The notes under the pieces were generated by a model. That model ran no database searches. It saw nothing but the letters and a program-made list of their open reading frames with translations, and was not told where the DNA came from. A stretch of DNA of 49,981 nucleotides from Comamonadaceae bacterium (GTDB lineage: Bacteria > Pseudomonadota > Gammaproteobacteria > Burkholderiales > Burkholderiaceae_C), in the NCBI GenBank assembly GCA_027484105.1, contig JAIXUG010000026.1:1-49981 (forward strand), written 5' to 3'. The translations under genes were made by a program, and so were the position numbers. Of the stretch, positions 23,269 through 35,703 are shown one piece after another. The stretch's first letter is position 1; each line of letters starts with the position of its first letter.

Positions 23269-24274
23269 CGGCGGCTCCCTTCATCGGCGTTGCTTCACCC
23301 ACAAGCTTCATGAGCCATTCACCGACCTTGTTGGGCATTTGCCGGACATGGCCAGGCCAGGGCCCGGCCGCAAAACCCACGTGACCGCCTTGTTCAGGTT
23401 GCCACAAGGTGACGCTGCGCGATACATCTTTGTGTTGCGGCAGGCTGCTGGCGGGCACAAAAGGGTCGTTTTGTGCATTCAGGACCAAGGCTGGCAAGTG
23501 AATGGCTCGCATCAGTGGCTTGGCCGATGCTTTGGCCCAGTAATCCAGGGTGTTTTTGAAACCGTGCAAAGGTGCTGTGAATACATTGTCAAATTCATAA
23601 ATATCCTTCGCATTCAACATCGCGTCTTTGTCAAACAAGCCTGGAAATTGCGCCCATTTCGCCAATGCTTTGGGCTTCATGCTTTTGAGAAACATGGGGG
23701 TATAAATGTACCGGTTCAGACCTTTTCCAATGGCATCGCCACTCATGGCCAAATCCAGCGGCGAACAGATGGAGGCAATTGCATCGGCTGTTTTCGTGGC
23801 CTCATGACCCTGCTCTGCAGCCCACCGCATCAAGGCATTACCGCCCAATGAAACGCCCACCGCCAGCAACCATTCGCCTTGTTGGGCTTTGTGCACCTGC
23901 CTCAAGCGTTTGAGCACCCAATCGATCTCCTCATGGTCTCCAGAGTGGTAAGCCCTGGGGCTCAGATTGATTTGACCACTGCAGCCTCTGAAATGAGGGA
24001 TCGCCAATTGCACATCGTGTTCATGGGCCCAGTCTGCAAAGGCTTGTGCGTAGTGGCTGTCCGATGAGCCCTCCAAGCCATGAAACAACACCAACAAGGG
24101 GCGTTTTTTCGAACTGGCCATTTGCTTGTCGACGTCGATGAAATCGCCATCAGGTGTGGTCCAACGCTCTCTGTGCATGGGCACAGGGGCTTGATGTCTT
24201 TTTTGGGCATAAAGTGCAGACCATATGGTCTGCGCATGTCCGCCTGGCAACCAGGCTGGCGCTTTGTAGTCCAT
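23261..24274 (-). CDS. Alpha/beta hydrolase of the YheT family
   Basis: Alpha/beta hydrolase of 337 residues resembling YheT. The N-terminal APAWLPGGHAQTIW (5-18) is the family hallmark. The oxyanion motif is LFHGLEGSSDSHYAQ, the nucleophile is Ser142 in GVSLGGN, the acid is in NAQNDPFVP, and the His is in GGHVGFA. Family members act on esters or lipids, but the physiological substrate is unknown. I chose the ATG at 24274, which gives MDYKAPAWLPGG; the frame is open for another 41 codons into the neighbouring gene. It lies 4 bases after the NTF2-like gene and overlaps the following gene by 8 bases. Confidence 0.88.
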   Translation of the reverse strand: MDYKAPAWLPGGHAQTIWSALYAQKRHQAPVPMHRERWTTPDGDFIDVDKQMASSKKRPLLVLFHGLEGSSDSHYAQAFADWAHEHDVQLAIPHFRGCSGQINLSPRAYHSGDHEEIDWVLKRLRQVHKAQQGEWLLAVGVSLGGNALMRWAAEQGHEATKTADAIASICSPLDLAMSGDAIGKGLNRYIYTPMFLKSMKPKALAKWAQFPGLFDKDAMLNAKDIYEFDNVFTAPLHGFKNTLDYWAKASAKPLMRAIHLPALVLNAQNDPFVPASSLPQHKDVSRSVTLWQPEQGGHVGFAAGPWPGHVRQMPNKVGEWLMKLVGEATPMKGAAGG

Positions 24275-24278
24275 GGGT

Positions 24279-24728
24279 TCAGTGCAAAACCGTCGGTTTG
24301 ACGCCCGTATCCACCGCGTCGTTGGCTGTTCCCGGACTGGCGTGGTGCGCCACCATTTTCCAACCCTGAGCGGTCTTGTGGTACACGTTGGTGGCAATCA
24401 CAAAGGCATGTTTGGCGCCCTGCGGGGTGATGATCTCCACACGTTCGACCAAGTGGTGCACAGAACTGGCCAAAGATTCAATTTTGTGCACCCGCTCTGG
24501 GAAAGCCTGCACACTGCCGTTATTGAACATGCTTTCGAAAGTGGCACGGATGGCCCCAGCGCCGATCATGCGTCCTCCTCCCGGGTGAACGCAGACGATG
24601 TCATCCTCTTCAGCCCAGCAAGCCATGAGTTTTTCCAGATCTGCGTTGTGCAAAGCGTCGTAAAAGGCTTGTTCCACATCGTCTGGTGTTCCTCCCACCA
24701 ATGCAGCGCTCATTTTTTGGCGTTTCAT
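24279..24728 (-). CDS. NTF2/SnoaL-like protein (DUF4440 type)
   Basis: A 149-residue cone-shaped NTF2-superfamily protein. The pattern DVEQAFYDALHNADLEKLMACWAEEDDIVCVHPGGG (residues 16-51) and the closing KMVAHHASP segment are typical of the SnoaL/DUF4440 group, which may bind or isomerise small ligands. Catalytic residues cannot be assigned. The ATG at 24728 is preceded by GAAGAGAG as ribosome binding site. It is first in a minus-strand trio with the YheT hydrolase and a hypothetical protein, just downstream of the atp terminator. Confidence 0.83.
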   Translation of the reverse strand: MKRQKMSAALVGGTPDDVEQAFYDALHNADLEKLMACWAEEDDIVCVHPGGGRMIGAGAIRATFESMFNNGSVQAFPERVHKIESLASSVHHLVERVEIITPQGAKHAFVIATNVYHKTAQGWKMVAHHASPGTANDAVDTGVKPTVLH

Positions 24729-24760
24729 ATTGCTCTCTTCAAGGGGTCTCCATTTTGCCA

Positions 24761-24793
24761 ACAAAAAACCCGGCTGCATTGCTGCGCCGGGTT
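24761..24793 (-). terminator. Rho-independent terminator of the atp operon
   Basis: On the minus strand AACCCGGC (24786-24793) pairs with GCCGGGTT (24767-24774) around an 11-base loop and runs into a T-tract (24763-24768 as A on the plus strand). It lies 48 bases after the atpC stop and before the NTF2-like gene. Confidence 0.9.
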
Positions 24794-24840
24794 CTGTGGT
24801 GTGTCGCACTTCACGTGGCGACCATCTTGGGTCTGTTGAA

Positions 24841-25254
24841 TTACTTTTTGCGGTATTTGCGCAAAGCAGACAACTGAGCGGCCAAGACGGCCAATTCAGA
24901 CTGGGCGCGGGCCATGTCAATTTCGCTTTTGGCGTTCTTCAAAGCCTCTTCAGCAGAGGCTTTGGCGGCATTGGCTTTTTCTTCGTCGAGGTCTTTGCCT
25001 CGGATCGCAGTGTCAGACAACACGGTCACGCAGTCGGGCTGCACTTCCAGAATGCCACCGGCCACGAAAACGAATTCCTCGCCACCGTCGGCCTTTTCGA
25101 TGCGAACCGACCCGGCTTTGATGCGGGTGATCAGCGGGGTATGGCGAGGGTAAATGCCCAACTCGCCAGACTCGCCAGGCAAAGCCACAAACCGGGCTTC
25201 ACCCGAGTAAATGGACTCTTCGGCACTGACCACATCAACGTGGATGGTGTTCAT
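24841..25254 (-). CDS. atpC: ATP synthase F1 subunit epsilon
   Basis: Epsilon subunit of the F1 central stalk, 137 residues. It couples rotation to the catalytic head and inhibits ATP hydrolysis. The N-terminal beta-sandwich shows [16 protein letters not shown] and [19 protein letters not shown]. The C-terminal helices (about 88-137) are Ala/Lys/Glu-rich and form the inhibitory arm. It is the last gene of the operon, 75 bases after atpD, with AAGGAG before the ATG. The gap before it can fold into a branched hairpin. Confidence 0.97.
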   Translation of the reverse strand: MNTIHVDVVSAEESIYSGEARFVALPGESGELGIYPRHTPLITRIKAGSVRIEKADGGEEFVFVAGGILEVQPDCVTVLSDTAIRGKDLDEEKANAAKASAEEALKNAKSEIDMARAQSELAVLAAQLSALRKYRKK

Positions 25255-25276
25255 GATTACTCCTTGAAAAGGTGCT

Positions 25277-25322
25277 TTGAAGTGGGCTGAGGGGTGCCCC
25301 TGGATGAGGAGCAGCCCTTCAA
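25277..25322 (-). other. Potential branched hairpin between atpD and atpC
   Basis: An outer stem (25277-25282 with 25117-equivalent end 25317-25322), a second stem (25285-25289 with 25312-25316) and an inner AGGGG/CCCCT hairpin (25290-25294 with 25297-25301, loop of two bases, so partly frayed) can form. There is no T-run. It may tune mRNA stability or the expression of atpC relative to atpD. Confidence 0.4.
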
Positions 25323-25329
25323 CACAGCT

Positions 25330-27656
<2,327 letters not shown>

Positions 27657-27683
27657 CAGTGGCTCCTTTTGATCAGGTAGAAA

Positions 27684-29237
27684 TTAAGCAAAGCTTTTCT
27701 TGAAAGCGGCCACAGCGGTGTTCAATTCGGCTTCGGCCTCTTTGTCCATTGCTTTGGAGCTTTCGATCTTGGCCAGCAATTCTGCGCAAGAGTCCTTGAG
27801 GTAAGCGTGCAGACCGTGCTCGAAGGCCAGGACTTTCTTGACATCGATGTCGTCCATGTAACCTTTGTTCACTGCAAACAAGCTGGCACCCATCAAGCTG
27901 ATGGGCAGTGGGCTGTACTGGGCTTGCTTGAGCAACTCGGTCACGCGAGCGCCACGGTCCAGTTGCTTGCGTGTGGACTCGTCCAGATCGGAAGCGAACT
28001 GGGCAAAAGCCGCCAATTCGCGGTACTGGGCCAAGTCGGTACGGATACCGCCGGACTGGCCTTTGATGATCTTGGTCTGAGCAGAGCTGCCCACGCGGGA
28101 CACCGAGATACCGGCGTTGATCGCAGGGCGGATACCGGCGTTGAACAAGGAAGTTTCCAAGAAGATCTGACCGTCGGTGATCGAAATCACGTTGGTGGGC
28201 ACGAAAGCAGACACGTCACCGGCTTGGGTTTCGATGATGGGCAAAGCCGTCAAAGAACCTGTCTTGCCAGTCACAGCACCTTTGGTGAAGGCTTCGACGT
28301 AGTCGGCATTCACGCGGGCTGCACGTTCGAGCAAACGGCTGTGGAGATAGAACACGTCGCCAGGGTAGGCTTCACGGCCTGGTGGGCGGCGCAGCAGCAG
28401 CGACACTTGACGGTAAGCCACGGCTTGCTTGGACAGATCGTCATAAACGATCAATGCGTCTTCGCCACGGTCACGGAAGTATTCGCCCATGGTGCAGCCG
28501 GAATAGGCCGACACGTACTGCATCGCAGCCGATTCGGAAGCGGAAGCAGCCACGACAATGGTGTATTCCATCGCACCAGCTTGTTCCAGAGCACGCACCA
28601 CGTTTTTGATCGAGGAGGCCTTTTGGCCAATCGCGACGTAAACGCAGGTCATGTTCTGACCTTTTTGGTTGATGATGGCGTCGATCGCGACGGCGGTCTT
28701 GCCGGTCTGACGGTCGCCAATGATCAATTCGCGCTGACCACGGCCCACGGGAACCATGGAGTCGATCGACTTCAAGCCGGTTTGCATGGGCTGGTCAACC
28801 GATTTACGTGCGATCACACCAGGAGCGACTTTTTCGATCACGTCGGTCATTTTGGCGTTGATCGGACCTTTGCCGTCAATGGGCTGACCCAAGGCGTTCA
28901 CCACGCGGCCAATCAGCTCGGGGCCCACGGGCACTTCCAGAATGCGGCCGGTGCACTTGACCGTGTCGCCTTCGGAGATGTGCTCGTACTCGCCCAAAAT
29001 CACGGCGCCGACCGAGTCACGCTCAAGGTTAAGGGCCAAACCATAAGTAGCAGCACCATCGGCTGTGGATGGGAATTCGAGCATTTCGCCCTGCATCACA
29101 TCAGACAAGCCATGCACACGCACGATACCGTCGGTCACCGACACCACGGTGCCTTGGTTACGGATATCGGCGCTGGCGGACAGCCCTTGGATGCGGCTCT
29201 TGATCAGTTCAGAAATTTCTGCGGGATTGAGTTGCAT
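27684..29237 (-). CDS. atpA: ATP synthase F1 subunit alpha
   Basis: Non-catalytic nucleotide-binding alpha subunit, 517 residues. The P-loop is GDRQTGKTA (about 170-178). The N-terminal delta-binding helix region is [15 protein letters not shown]. The conserved stretch [42 protein letters not shown] contains the alpha-subunit signature, and the arginine finger lies in [10 protein letters not shown]. Start ATG at 29237. The gap to atpH is 44 bases and holds nothing notable except the ribosome binding site. Confidence 0.98.
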   Translation of the reverse strand: MQLNPAEISELIKSRIQGLSASADIRNQGTVVSVTDGIVRVHGLSDVMQGEMLEFPSTADGAATYGLALNLERDSVGAVILGEYEHISEGDTVKCTGRILEVPVGPELIGRVVNALGQPIDGKGPINAKMTDVIEKVAPGVIARKSVDQPMQTGLKSIDSMVPVGRGQRELIIGDRQTGKTAVAIDAIINQKGQNMTCVYVAIGQKASSIKNVVRALEQAGAMEYTIVVAASASESAAMQYVSAYSGCTMGEYFRDRGEDALIVYDDLSKQAVAYRQVSLLLRRPPGREAYPGDVFYLHSRLLERAARVNADYVEAFTKGAVTGKTGSLTALPIIETQAGDVSAFVPTNVISITDGQIFLETSLFNAGIRPAINAGISVSRVGSSAQTKIIKGQSGGIRTDLAQYRELAAFAQFASDLDESTRKQLDRGARVTELLKQAQYSPLPISLMGASLFAVNKGYMDDIDVKKVLAFEHGLHAYLKDSCAELLAKIESSKAMDKEAEAELNTAVAAFKKSFA

Positions 29238-29281
29238 GACTCTTTCCTTCTTTCTTTAAATATGTCCGGTCTCCACCCGCT

Positions 29282-29812
29282 TCAAGCGGTGAGGGCCGAT
29301 TTCATTTGTTCCAGTCGGGCCTTGACGGAGGTATCGAGCACCTCGTCACCCACCACCACACGAACACCACCAATCAAGGAGGCATCCAGTTCGACGCTCA
29401 CGTTGAGCTTACGCGCAAAGCGTTTTTCGAGCGTGGTCGACAGGTCAGCCAAGGCCGACGCTTCGATGGGAAATGCGCTGTAAACCACCGCGTCAGCAGT
29501 GCCACCTTGCGCATTCATGAGGGCCCGGTACTGCTGTGCGACGACAGGCAGTGCACTGAGACGGCGGTTTTCGATCACCAGGCGCAGGAAGTTCTTGCCA
29601 GCCTCAGGCAGTGCTGAGCGCAGCACGCCAGAGATCAGCTCGAAAGCCTGCTCGTCGGACACTTTGGGACTGTCGACGAACTGCTGCAGTTGCGCGTTGT
29701 TGGCAACAACAGCCAGCTCTTCCAGCCAAGCGGCCGTGCCAGCAAGATCGGATGCCTGCGCCTTGAACAGCGCTTCGGCATATGGGCGGGCGATGGTAGC
29801 AAGTTCTGCCAT
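29282..29812 (-). CDS. atpH: ATP synthase F1 subunit delta
   Basis: Delta subunit (OSCP homologue) that fixes the peripheral stalk to the top of F1, 176 residues. [19 protein letters not shown] at the N-terminus is the family signature for contact with alpha. The C-terminal part has [28 protein letters not shown], the conserved delta motif. It lies 22 bases after atpF and upstream of atpA, the standard position. Confidence 0.97.
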   Translation of the reverse strand: MAELATIARPYAEALFKAQASDLAGTAAWLEELAVVANNAQLQQFVDSPKVSDEQAFELISGVLRSALPEAGKNFLRLVIENRRLSALPVVAQQYRALMNAQGGTADAVVYSAFPIEASALADLSTTLEKRFARKLNVSVELDASLIGGVRVVVGDEVLDTSVKARLEQMKSALTA

Positions 29813-29834
29813 GGTCTTCTCTGGCTGGAGCTTC

Positions 29835-30305
29835 TTACAGCTCGGTCTTGAGGCGGCTCAGCAGATCAGCATGGACACCCGCATTGACTTCCTTGCGGAG
29901 AATATGCTCGGCGCCTTTAACAGCCAAAGCAGCGACTTGCTCACGCAGAGCTTCGCGGGCCTTGACTGCCTGCTGCTCGGCTTCAGCCTTTGCAGCGGCA
30001 ATGATCTTGTTGCCTTCTTCGGTGGCACGAGCTTTGGCTTCTTCAACGATGCCATTGGCACGACGCTCGGCATCCGCCAAGCGAGAAGCCGTCTCATTGC
30101 GGGACTGGGCCAGCTCAGCCTCAACACGCGCATTGGCGCTGGAGAGTTCGGCTTTGGCTTTGTCTGCTGCAGCGAGACCGTCAGCGATTTTCTGTGCCCG
30201 TTCGTCGAGCGCTTTTGTGATCGGGGGCCACACGAATTTCATCGTGAACCACACCAGAATCGCAAAAACGATCATCTGAATGAACAGAGTAGCGTTAATG
30301 TTCAC
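29835..30305 (-). CDS. atpF: ATP synthase Fo subunit b
   Basis: Subunit b of the peripheral stalk, 156 residues. One N-terminal transmembrane helix (about 5-25, [21 protein letters not shown]) is followed by a long charged coiled coil (about 30-140) rich in Ala, Glu, Lys and Arg that dimerises and reaches delta. The gene begins with GTG at 30305, preceded by AAGGA with 7 bases between. It sits between atpE (36 bases) and atpH. Confidence 0.97.
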   Translation of the reverse strand: MNINATLFIQMIVFAILVWFTMKFVWPPITKALDERAQKIADGLAAADKAKAELSSANARVEAELAQSRNETASRLADAERRANGIVEEAKARATEEGNKIIAAAKAEAEQQAVKAREALREQVAALAVKGAEHILRKEVNAGVHADLLSRLKTEL

Positions 30306-30341
30306 GGTTCAGTCCTTCTTCTGATGGAAGAGGTACGTGGA

Positions 30342-30599
<258 letters not shown>

Positions 30600-30611
30600 C
30601 TAAAAGTTAGT

Positions 30612-30641
30612 GGAAAAAAAGAAACAGGAAAGAGGAAAAAA
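30612..30641 (-). promoter_or_regulatory. Pyrimidine-rich translational enhancer before atpE
   Basis: In the mRNA this 30-base stretch is all U and C apart from one G, and it sits about 10 bases upstream of the AGGAG ribosome binding site of atpE. A U-rich intercistronic enhancer in the same place is established for E. coli atpE; the equivalence here is inferred. Confidence 0.55.
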
Positions 30642-30646
30642 TGTCA

Positions 30647-31528
<882 letters not shown>

Positions 31529-31543
31529 TCAACAATCCGTTCA

Positions 31544-32059
31544 TTAAATGTTCGACTTCGATTTTGGCTTCATCCAACCCAGCCACATGGCCAGCCAGTA
31601 AACCTTCATCGTCACCACAAAACCGGCCACCAAGGCAAACCAGTTCAATTCCGAAATCACAATGGGCGCCACCAGAAGCAACGCCACGGTCAATATGATC
31701 TTGACCAACTCCCAAACAAAAAACCCAAGCAAAGCAGACGATGATGGCGTGCGTTGCATTTGCCTGCTCATGGCCCGAACAAATACGACCGCGGGCAACA
31801 CCACCGCCAAAGTACCCCATGCTGCGGATAACGCCAGTCGAAACTGCCCCCCGATCAAACCGATCAGGGCAGCCGTCAGGACGCCAACTGCCACCTGCAA
31901 AGCCAACACATGCCAAGGCGAGACCGCCTGGTTTTGTTGCCTCCAGACTTGGGCTTGCTCCGCTGTCAATGGCTTGAATTCAGTGTCAAAACCTTCTTCT
32001 GCAGGATCTGTCGTGTTGGCCGAAGTGCCTTTTTCCGGCAATGGGGCAATTTTGACCAT
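31544..32059 (-). CDS. atpI: ATP synthase assembly protein I
   Basis: AtpI/UncI-type membrane protein of 171 residues, thought to assist c-ring assembly or Mg2+ supply; it is not a stable subunit. A soluble acidic N-terminus (about 1-45) precedes four transmembrane segments beginning WHVLALQVAVGVLTAALIGLIGG. The end KPKSKSNI is basic. It is the first gene of the atp operon. A good -10 (TATAAT) lies 53 bases upstream; a clear Shine-Dalgarno is missing. Confidence 0.9.
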   Translation of the reverse strand: MVKIAPLPEKGTSANTTDPAEEGFDTEFKPLTAEQAQVWRQQNQAVSPWHVLALQVAVGVLTAALIGLIGGQFRLALSAAWGTLAVVLPAVVFVRAMSRQMQRTPSSSALLGFFVWELVKIILTVALLLVAPIVISELNWFALVAGFVVTMKVYWLAMWLGWMKPKSKSNI

Positions 32060-32111
32060 TTCAAATTACACCGAGGTTACGTCCAACACGGTAATTCCTG
32101 CAAAGCTCTAG

Positions 32112-32140
32112 ATTATACGTAGAAACCAGTGCCCGACCAA
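32112..32140 (-). promoter_or_regulatory. Promoter of the atp operon
   Basis: On the minus strand TTGGTC (32135-32140) is followed after 17 bases by a perfect TATAAT (32112-32117). Transcription would start near 32105, leaving a leader of about 46 bases before atpI. Confidence 0.65.
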
Positions 32141-32200
32141 CAGATCCATGTCGACAAACCCCTTCAGACTGTAAATTTCTGACGCCAAGAGCGACAATGT

Positions 32201-32249
32201 CCCCTGAATTGCCCGGTTGATCGTTCAACCGGCTAGAGATCGTCAGGGG
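32201..32249 (+). promoter_or_regulatory. Nested hairpin leader that hides the CopD-like gene's ribosome binding site
   Basis: Outer arms CCCCTGA (32201-32207) and TCAGGGG (32243-32249) pair over 7 bp. Inside, CCGGTTGA (32213-32220) and TCAACCGG (32225-32232) pair over 8 bp around a TCGT loop. The AGGGG of the outer right arm is the only ribosome binding site, 5 bases before the ATG at 32255. Folding would block translation. The regulator or ligand, if any, is unknown. Confidence 0.65.
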
Positions 32250-32254
32250 TATTC

Positions 32255-32701
32255 ATGTACGAATGGATCAGATGGGTTCACTTGAGCGCAGGCATCGTGT
32301 GGCTTGGCGGAATGGCTTTGGTTATTTTTGCCTTGCGACCGGTGGCCATGGCCCAAATGGCAGTGCCTGAGCGCTTGACGCTGATGTCTGCCGTCTTGTC
32401 CCGTTTTTTTCTGATGGTCTGGGTCGCAATCGCACTCTTGCTGAGCTCGGGCCTCTGGATGTTGTCCATCACCGACATCCATTTGGCAGCAAAGGGCTGG
32501 CACGCCATGTCCGCTTTGGGTCTGCTGATGAGCCTGATCTTTGCGCACATCTGGTTTGCGCCATTTCGCCGACTCCAAGCTGCTGTGCACGCTTGTGACT
32601 GGCCTGCGGCAGGCAAAGCCCTCGGTCAAATCCATCCGCTGGTACTCACCAATTTTGTCCTGGGGTGGCTGGCGATTCTGGCGGTGGCGGTCTGGCGTTA
32701 A
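32255..32701 (+). CDS. CopD-like integral membrane protein
   Basis: A 148-residue membrane protein with four predicted transmembrane helices. The first helix reads WIRWVHLSAGIVWLGGMALVIF and the last NFVLGWLAILAVAVW. Histidines at His9, His67-region and in QIHPLVL could bind haem or copper, as in the CopD superfamily. The role is probably copper handling or an uncharacterised membrane redox function; evidence is only the fold pattern. The gene is divergent from atpI and has a structured leader over its ribosome binding site. Confidence 0.75.
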   Translation: MYEWIRWVHLSAGIVWLGGMALVIFALRPVAMAQMAVPERLTLMSAVLSRFFLMVWVAIALLLSSGLWMLSITDIHLAAKGWHAMSALGLLMSLIFAHIWFAPFRRLQAAVHACDWPAAGKALGQIHPLVLTNFVLGWLAILAVAVWR

Positions 32702-32728
32702 GCTTGCGGCTCTGAAGAAACAACCCCC

Positions 32729-33028
32729 ATGAGCGCTTCCATCACCCCCCCAGGCGGCATTGACCCGCGCAAAGACAGCCTGATTGAATACCCTTCGGTC
32801 TTTCCCATCAAGGTCATGGGTGCCATGGTCGACGGCTTTGCCGAAGCCATGTGCCAAGTGGCCCTGCAATTTGACCCGGCCTTTGACGCCCGCTCCATTG
32901 AGCTGCGCCCCAGCAAAGGCGGCAACTATTTGGGCGTCACGCTCAACATCACCGCCACCAGCCGCCAGCAAGTGGACGACCTGTACCGCGCCCTGACCTC
33001 GCACCCGATGGTCAAAATCGTGCTTTGA
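32729..33028 (+). CDS. ybeD: YbeD/DUF493 family protein
   Basis: A 99-residue cytoplasmic protein of the DUF493 (YbeD) family, an ACT-like alpha/beta fold. Conserved stretches are [14 protein letters not shown] (residues 18-31), [13 protein letters not shown] and the end [10 protein letters not shown]. It is next to lipB, as in many proteobacteria, and may have a regulatory part in lipoate metabolism; that role is not established. The lipB ATG lies 2 bases after its stop, so the two are translationally coupled. Confidence 0.9.
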   Translation: MSASITPPGGIDPRKDSLIEYPSVFPIKVMGAMVDGFAEAMCQVALQFDPAFDARSIELRPSKGGNYLGVTLNITATSRQQVDDLYRALTSHPMVKIVL

Positions 33029-33030
33029 GC

Positions 33031-33693
33031 ATGGACATCCGGCTGCTCGGGCGGGTGGACTACTTGCCAACCTACGAGGCCATGCAGGCCTTCACCGCCG
33101 CACGAACACCTGAGACGCCCAATGAACTCTGGATTTGCGAGCATTCTCCGGTGTTCACGCAAGGTCTGGCAGGGCAAGCTTCACACCTGTTGATACCTGG
33201 CGACATTCCAGTGGTGCAGACCAACCGGGGCGGACAAGTCACCTTTCATGGCCCCGGCCAAATCATGGCCTACCCTTTGGTCAACCTGCAGCGCGCCGGG
33301 TACTTCGTCAAGGAATACGTTTTCAAGCTTGAAGAGTCGGTCATCCGCACCCTGGCGCATTTCGGCGTCACGGGCCACCGCGTGGCCGGTGCCCCAGGCA
33401 TATATGTTCGACTGGACGACCCCTTCAGCCACGCCGCTCTGGTAGGGCCAGCCCCAGCCCAAGACCCCTTCAAAGGCCTGGGCAAGATCAGCGCTTTGGG
33501 CATCAAGGTCAGCCGGCACTGCACTTACCACGGCGCAGCCCTGAACGTGGCGATGGACCTGGCGCCCTTTGACCGGATCAACCCGTGTGGTTATGCGGGC
33601 CTGAAAACCGTGGACCTTTCTACAATCGGTGTAGAAACCACCTGGGACGATGCCGCCCGCGTGCTGGCCCACCAATTGGCCACCCGTTTATGA
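33031..33693 (+). CDS. lipB: LipB, octanoyl-[acyl-carrier-protein]:protein octanoyltransferase
   Basis: Transfers octanoate from acyl carrier protein to the lipoyl domains of 2-oxoacid dehydrogenases and GcvH. The 220 residues include [13 protein letters not shown] (65-77), catalytic Lys159 in ALGIKVSRH and catalytic Cys186 in NPCGYAG. The stretch 128-148 ([17 protein letters not shown]) is an insertion relative to the shortest homologues. I chose the ATG at 33031; an upstream TTG in frame (33025) lies inside the ybeD end. It is part of a ybeD-lipB-lipA operon. Confidence 0.95.
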   Translation: MDIRLLGRVDYLPTYEAMQAFTAARTPETPNELWICEHSPVFTQGLAGQASHLLIPGDIPVVQTNRGGQVTFHGPGQIMAYPLVNLQRAGYFVKEYVFKLEESVIRTLAHFGVTGHRVAGAPGIYVRLDDPFSHAALVGPAPAQDPFKGLGKISALGIKVSRHCTYHGAALNVAMDLAPFDRINPCGYAGLKTVDLSTIGVETTWDDAARVLAHQLATRL

Positions 33694-33739
33694 ACCCCTG
33701 CCTGCGCACCCACCTGGCAGCAGCGACTGAAAGACCTGA

Positions 33740-34753
33740 ATGAGCAACACCCCGACCGAACGCAACGTGGTTCGTGAAGTGCAAAGCGTTGACAACTATG
33801 ACCCGATGGCCAAGCAAAAAGCGGCGGCCAAACTCTCGCGCATCCCGGTCAAGGTGGAGCAGGCCGAAGTGCTGAAAAAGCCCGACTGGATCCGCGTCAA
33901 GGCGGGTTCGCCCACCACGCGCTTTTACGAAATCAAGGACATTCTGCGCAGCAACAATCTGGTCACCGTGTGCGAAGAAGCCAGCTGCCCCAACATCGGC
34001 GAATGCTTTGGCAAGGGCACGGCCACGTTCATGATCATGGGCGACAAGTGCACCCGCCGCTGCCCGTTTTGCGACGTGGGCCACGGCCGCCCCGACCCAC
34101 TGGATGTGAACGAGCCCGACAACCTGGCCAAAACCATTGCGCAGCTCAAGCTGCAATACGTCGTCATCACCAGCGTGGACCGCGACGACCTGCGCGACGG
34201 CGGTGCGGGCCACTTTGTGGAATGCATCCGCAAGACGCGTGAACTCTCGCCCACCACCCAGATCGAGGTGCTGGTGCCCGACTTCCGGGGGCGCGACGAC
34301 CGCGCCCTTGAGATTCTGAAAGCAGCCCCTCCGGATGTGATGAACCACAACATGGAAACCGTGCCGCGCCTGTACAAAGAAGCGCGGCCCGGCTCGGACT
34401 ACCAGTTTTCGCTGAACCTGCTCAAAAAATTCAAGGCCTTGTTTCCCAACGTGCCCACCAAGAGCGGCTTGATGGTCGGCCTTGGCGAAACGGACGAAGA
34501 GATCCTGGACGTCATGCGCGACATGCGCGCGCACAACATCGACATGCTGACGATTGGCCAGTACCTCGCGCCCAGCTACAGCCACCTGCCGGTGCGCCGC
34601 TATGTGCACCCCGACACCTTCAAGATGTTCGAAACCAAGGCCTACGAAATGGGCTTTTCGCACGCGGCTGTGGGCGCCATGGTGCGCTCGAGCTACCACG
34701 CTGACCAACAAGCGCATTCGGCCAGCCAGAACCTGGCCGACAGCCGCGCCTAA
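33740..34753 (+). CDS. lipA: LipA, lipoyl synthase
   Basis: Radical-SAM enzyme inserting two sulfur atoms into protein-bound octanoyl chains to form lipoate; 337 residues. The auxiliary [4Fe-4S] cluster is held by Cys78, Cys83 and Cys89 ([12 protein letters not shown]) with the C-terminal VRSSYHAD supplying the serine ligand. The radical-SAM cluster is held by Cys104, Cys108 and Cys111 (CTRRCPFC). The conserved [13 protein letters not shown] and QYLAPS segments are present. It acts after LipB, whose gene lies 46 bases upstream. Confidence 0.97.
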   Translation: MSNTPTERNVVREVQSVDNYDPMAKQKAAAKLSRIPVKVEQAEVLKKPDWIRVKAGSPTTRFYEIKDILRSNNLVTVCEEASCPNIGECFGKGTATFMIMGDKCTRRCPFCDVGHGRPDPLDVNEPDNLAKTIAQLKLQYVVITSVDRDDLRDGGAGHFVECIRKTRELSPTTQIEVLVPDFRGRDDRALEILKAAPPDVMNHNMETVPRLYKEARPGSDYQFSLNLLKKFKALFPNVPTKSGLMVGLGETDEEILDVMRDMRAHNIDMLTIGQYLAPSYSHLPVRRYVHPDTFKMFETKAYEMGFSHAAVGAMVRSSYHADQQAHSASQNLADSRA

Positions 34754-34786
34754 AGCCTTTCAACCGCCTCTCACCACCCACCCGCC

Positions 34787-35659
34787 ATGACCGATTCCAG
34801 CCCATACACACCCCCCAAAATCTGGACCTGGAACAAAGCCAACGGCGGGCGTTTTGCCAACATCAACCGCCCCGTGGCGGGGGCCACGCACGAGCAGGAA
34901 CTGCCACGCGGCAAACACCCACTGCAGCTGTACTCCCTGGGCACACCCAACGGGGTCAAAGTCACCGTCATGCTCGAAGAGTTATTGGCTCTGGGCCATG
35001 CCGGTGCCGAATACGACGCCTGGCTGATCCGCATCAACGAAGGCCAGCAGTTCGGCAGTGGCTTTGTCGGCGTCAACCCCAACTCGAAAATCCCGGCCTT
35101 GCTCGACTGCAGCGGCGAGCAAGCCGTGCGGGTGTTCGAGTCGGGCGCCATCTTGCTGTACCTGGCCGAAAAGTTTGGCGCCTTGGTGCCCACCGAGCCC
35201 GCCCAACGCGCCGAATGCCTGTCATGGTTGTTTTGGCAAATGGGCAGCGCCCCCTATTTGGGCGGCGGCTTTGGGCATTTTTATGCCTACGCACCCGTCA
35301 AGATCGAATACGCCATCGACCGTTTTGCCATGGAAGTCAAACGCGAAATGGACGTGCTCAACCAGCGCTTGGCCAACAGCCGCTTCATTGCGGGCGAGCA
35401 TTACACCATCGCCGACATCGCCATCTGGCCTTGGTATGGCGCCTTGGCCAAAGGTTTGCTGTACGAAGCAGGTGAATTTTTGCAAGTGCACGAATACACC
35501 CATGTACAGCGCTGGGCCGACGAACTGGCCGCGCGCCCGGCTGTGCAGCGCGGGCGCATGGTCAACCGCGTGATGGGCACACCCGAGTCGCAGTTGCACG
35601 AGCGCCACGACGCGAGCGACTTCGACAACCGCACACAAGACAAACTCAAACCAGCTTAA
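34787..35659 (+). CDS. yghU: YghU-type glutathione-dependent disulfide-bond oxidoreductase
   Basis: Glutathione S-transferase-superfamily protein of 290 residues, similar to YghU/YfcG. These bind two glutathiones and reduce disulfides rather than conjugating xenobiotics. The N-terminal PPKIWTWNKANGGRFANINRPVAG (9-32) is specific for the YghU group. The thioredoxin-like domain has LYSLGTPNGVKVTVMLEE, then VNPNSKIPALLD and VFESGAILLYLAEK. The helical C-terminal domain includes FIAGEHYTIADIAIWPWYG. It starts 33 bases after lipA and ends convergent to ptsI. Confidence 0.92.
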   Translation: MTDSSPYTPPKIWTWNKANGGRFANINRPVAGATHEQELPRGKHPLQLYSLGTPNGVKVTVMLEELLALGHAGAEYDAWLIRINEGQQFGSGFVGVNPNSKIPALLDCSGEQAVRVFESGAILLYLAEKFGALVPTEPAQRAECLSWLFWQMGSAPYLGGGFGHFYAYAPVKIEYAIDRFAMEVKREMDVLNQRLANSRFIAGEHYTIADIAIWPWYGALAKGLLYEAGEFLQVHEYTHVQRWADELAARPAVQRGRMVNRVMGTPESQLHERHDASDFDNRTQDKLKPA

Positions 35660-35703
35660 GGCTGGCAAAGAGGGCGCCCAGCTCGCTGGGGGTGCTCGTT
35701 GCG

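Noticed and set aside
25277..25322. Branched hairpin between atpD and atpC as a terminator
   Set aside because: No T-run follows, and atpC must be transcribed with the operon. It is kept only as a possible stability element.
27807..29483. A 558-codon open frame on the plus strand
   Set aside because: It is opposite atpA and atpH. The His/Gly/Val-rich sequence is the typical shadow of a conserved gene.
33617..33637. TTTCTAC/GTAGAAA hairpin with TACAAT inside lipB, as a lipA promoter
   Set aside because: No -35 element is present and the sequence encodes conserved lipB residues; chance is more likely.
35660..35703. Terminator between yghU and ptsI
   Set aside because: A CCCAG/CTGGG hairpin exists but has no T-run on either strand, so an intrinsic terminator cannot be claimed.
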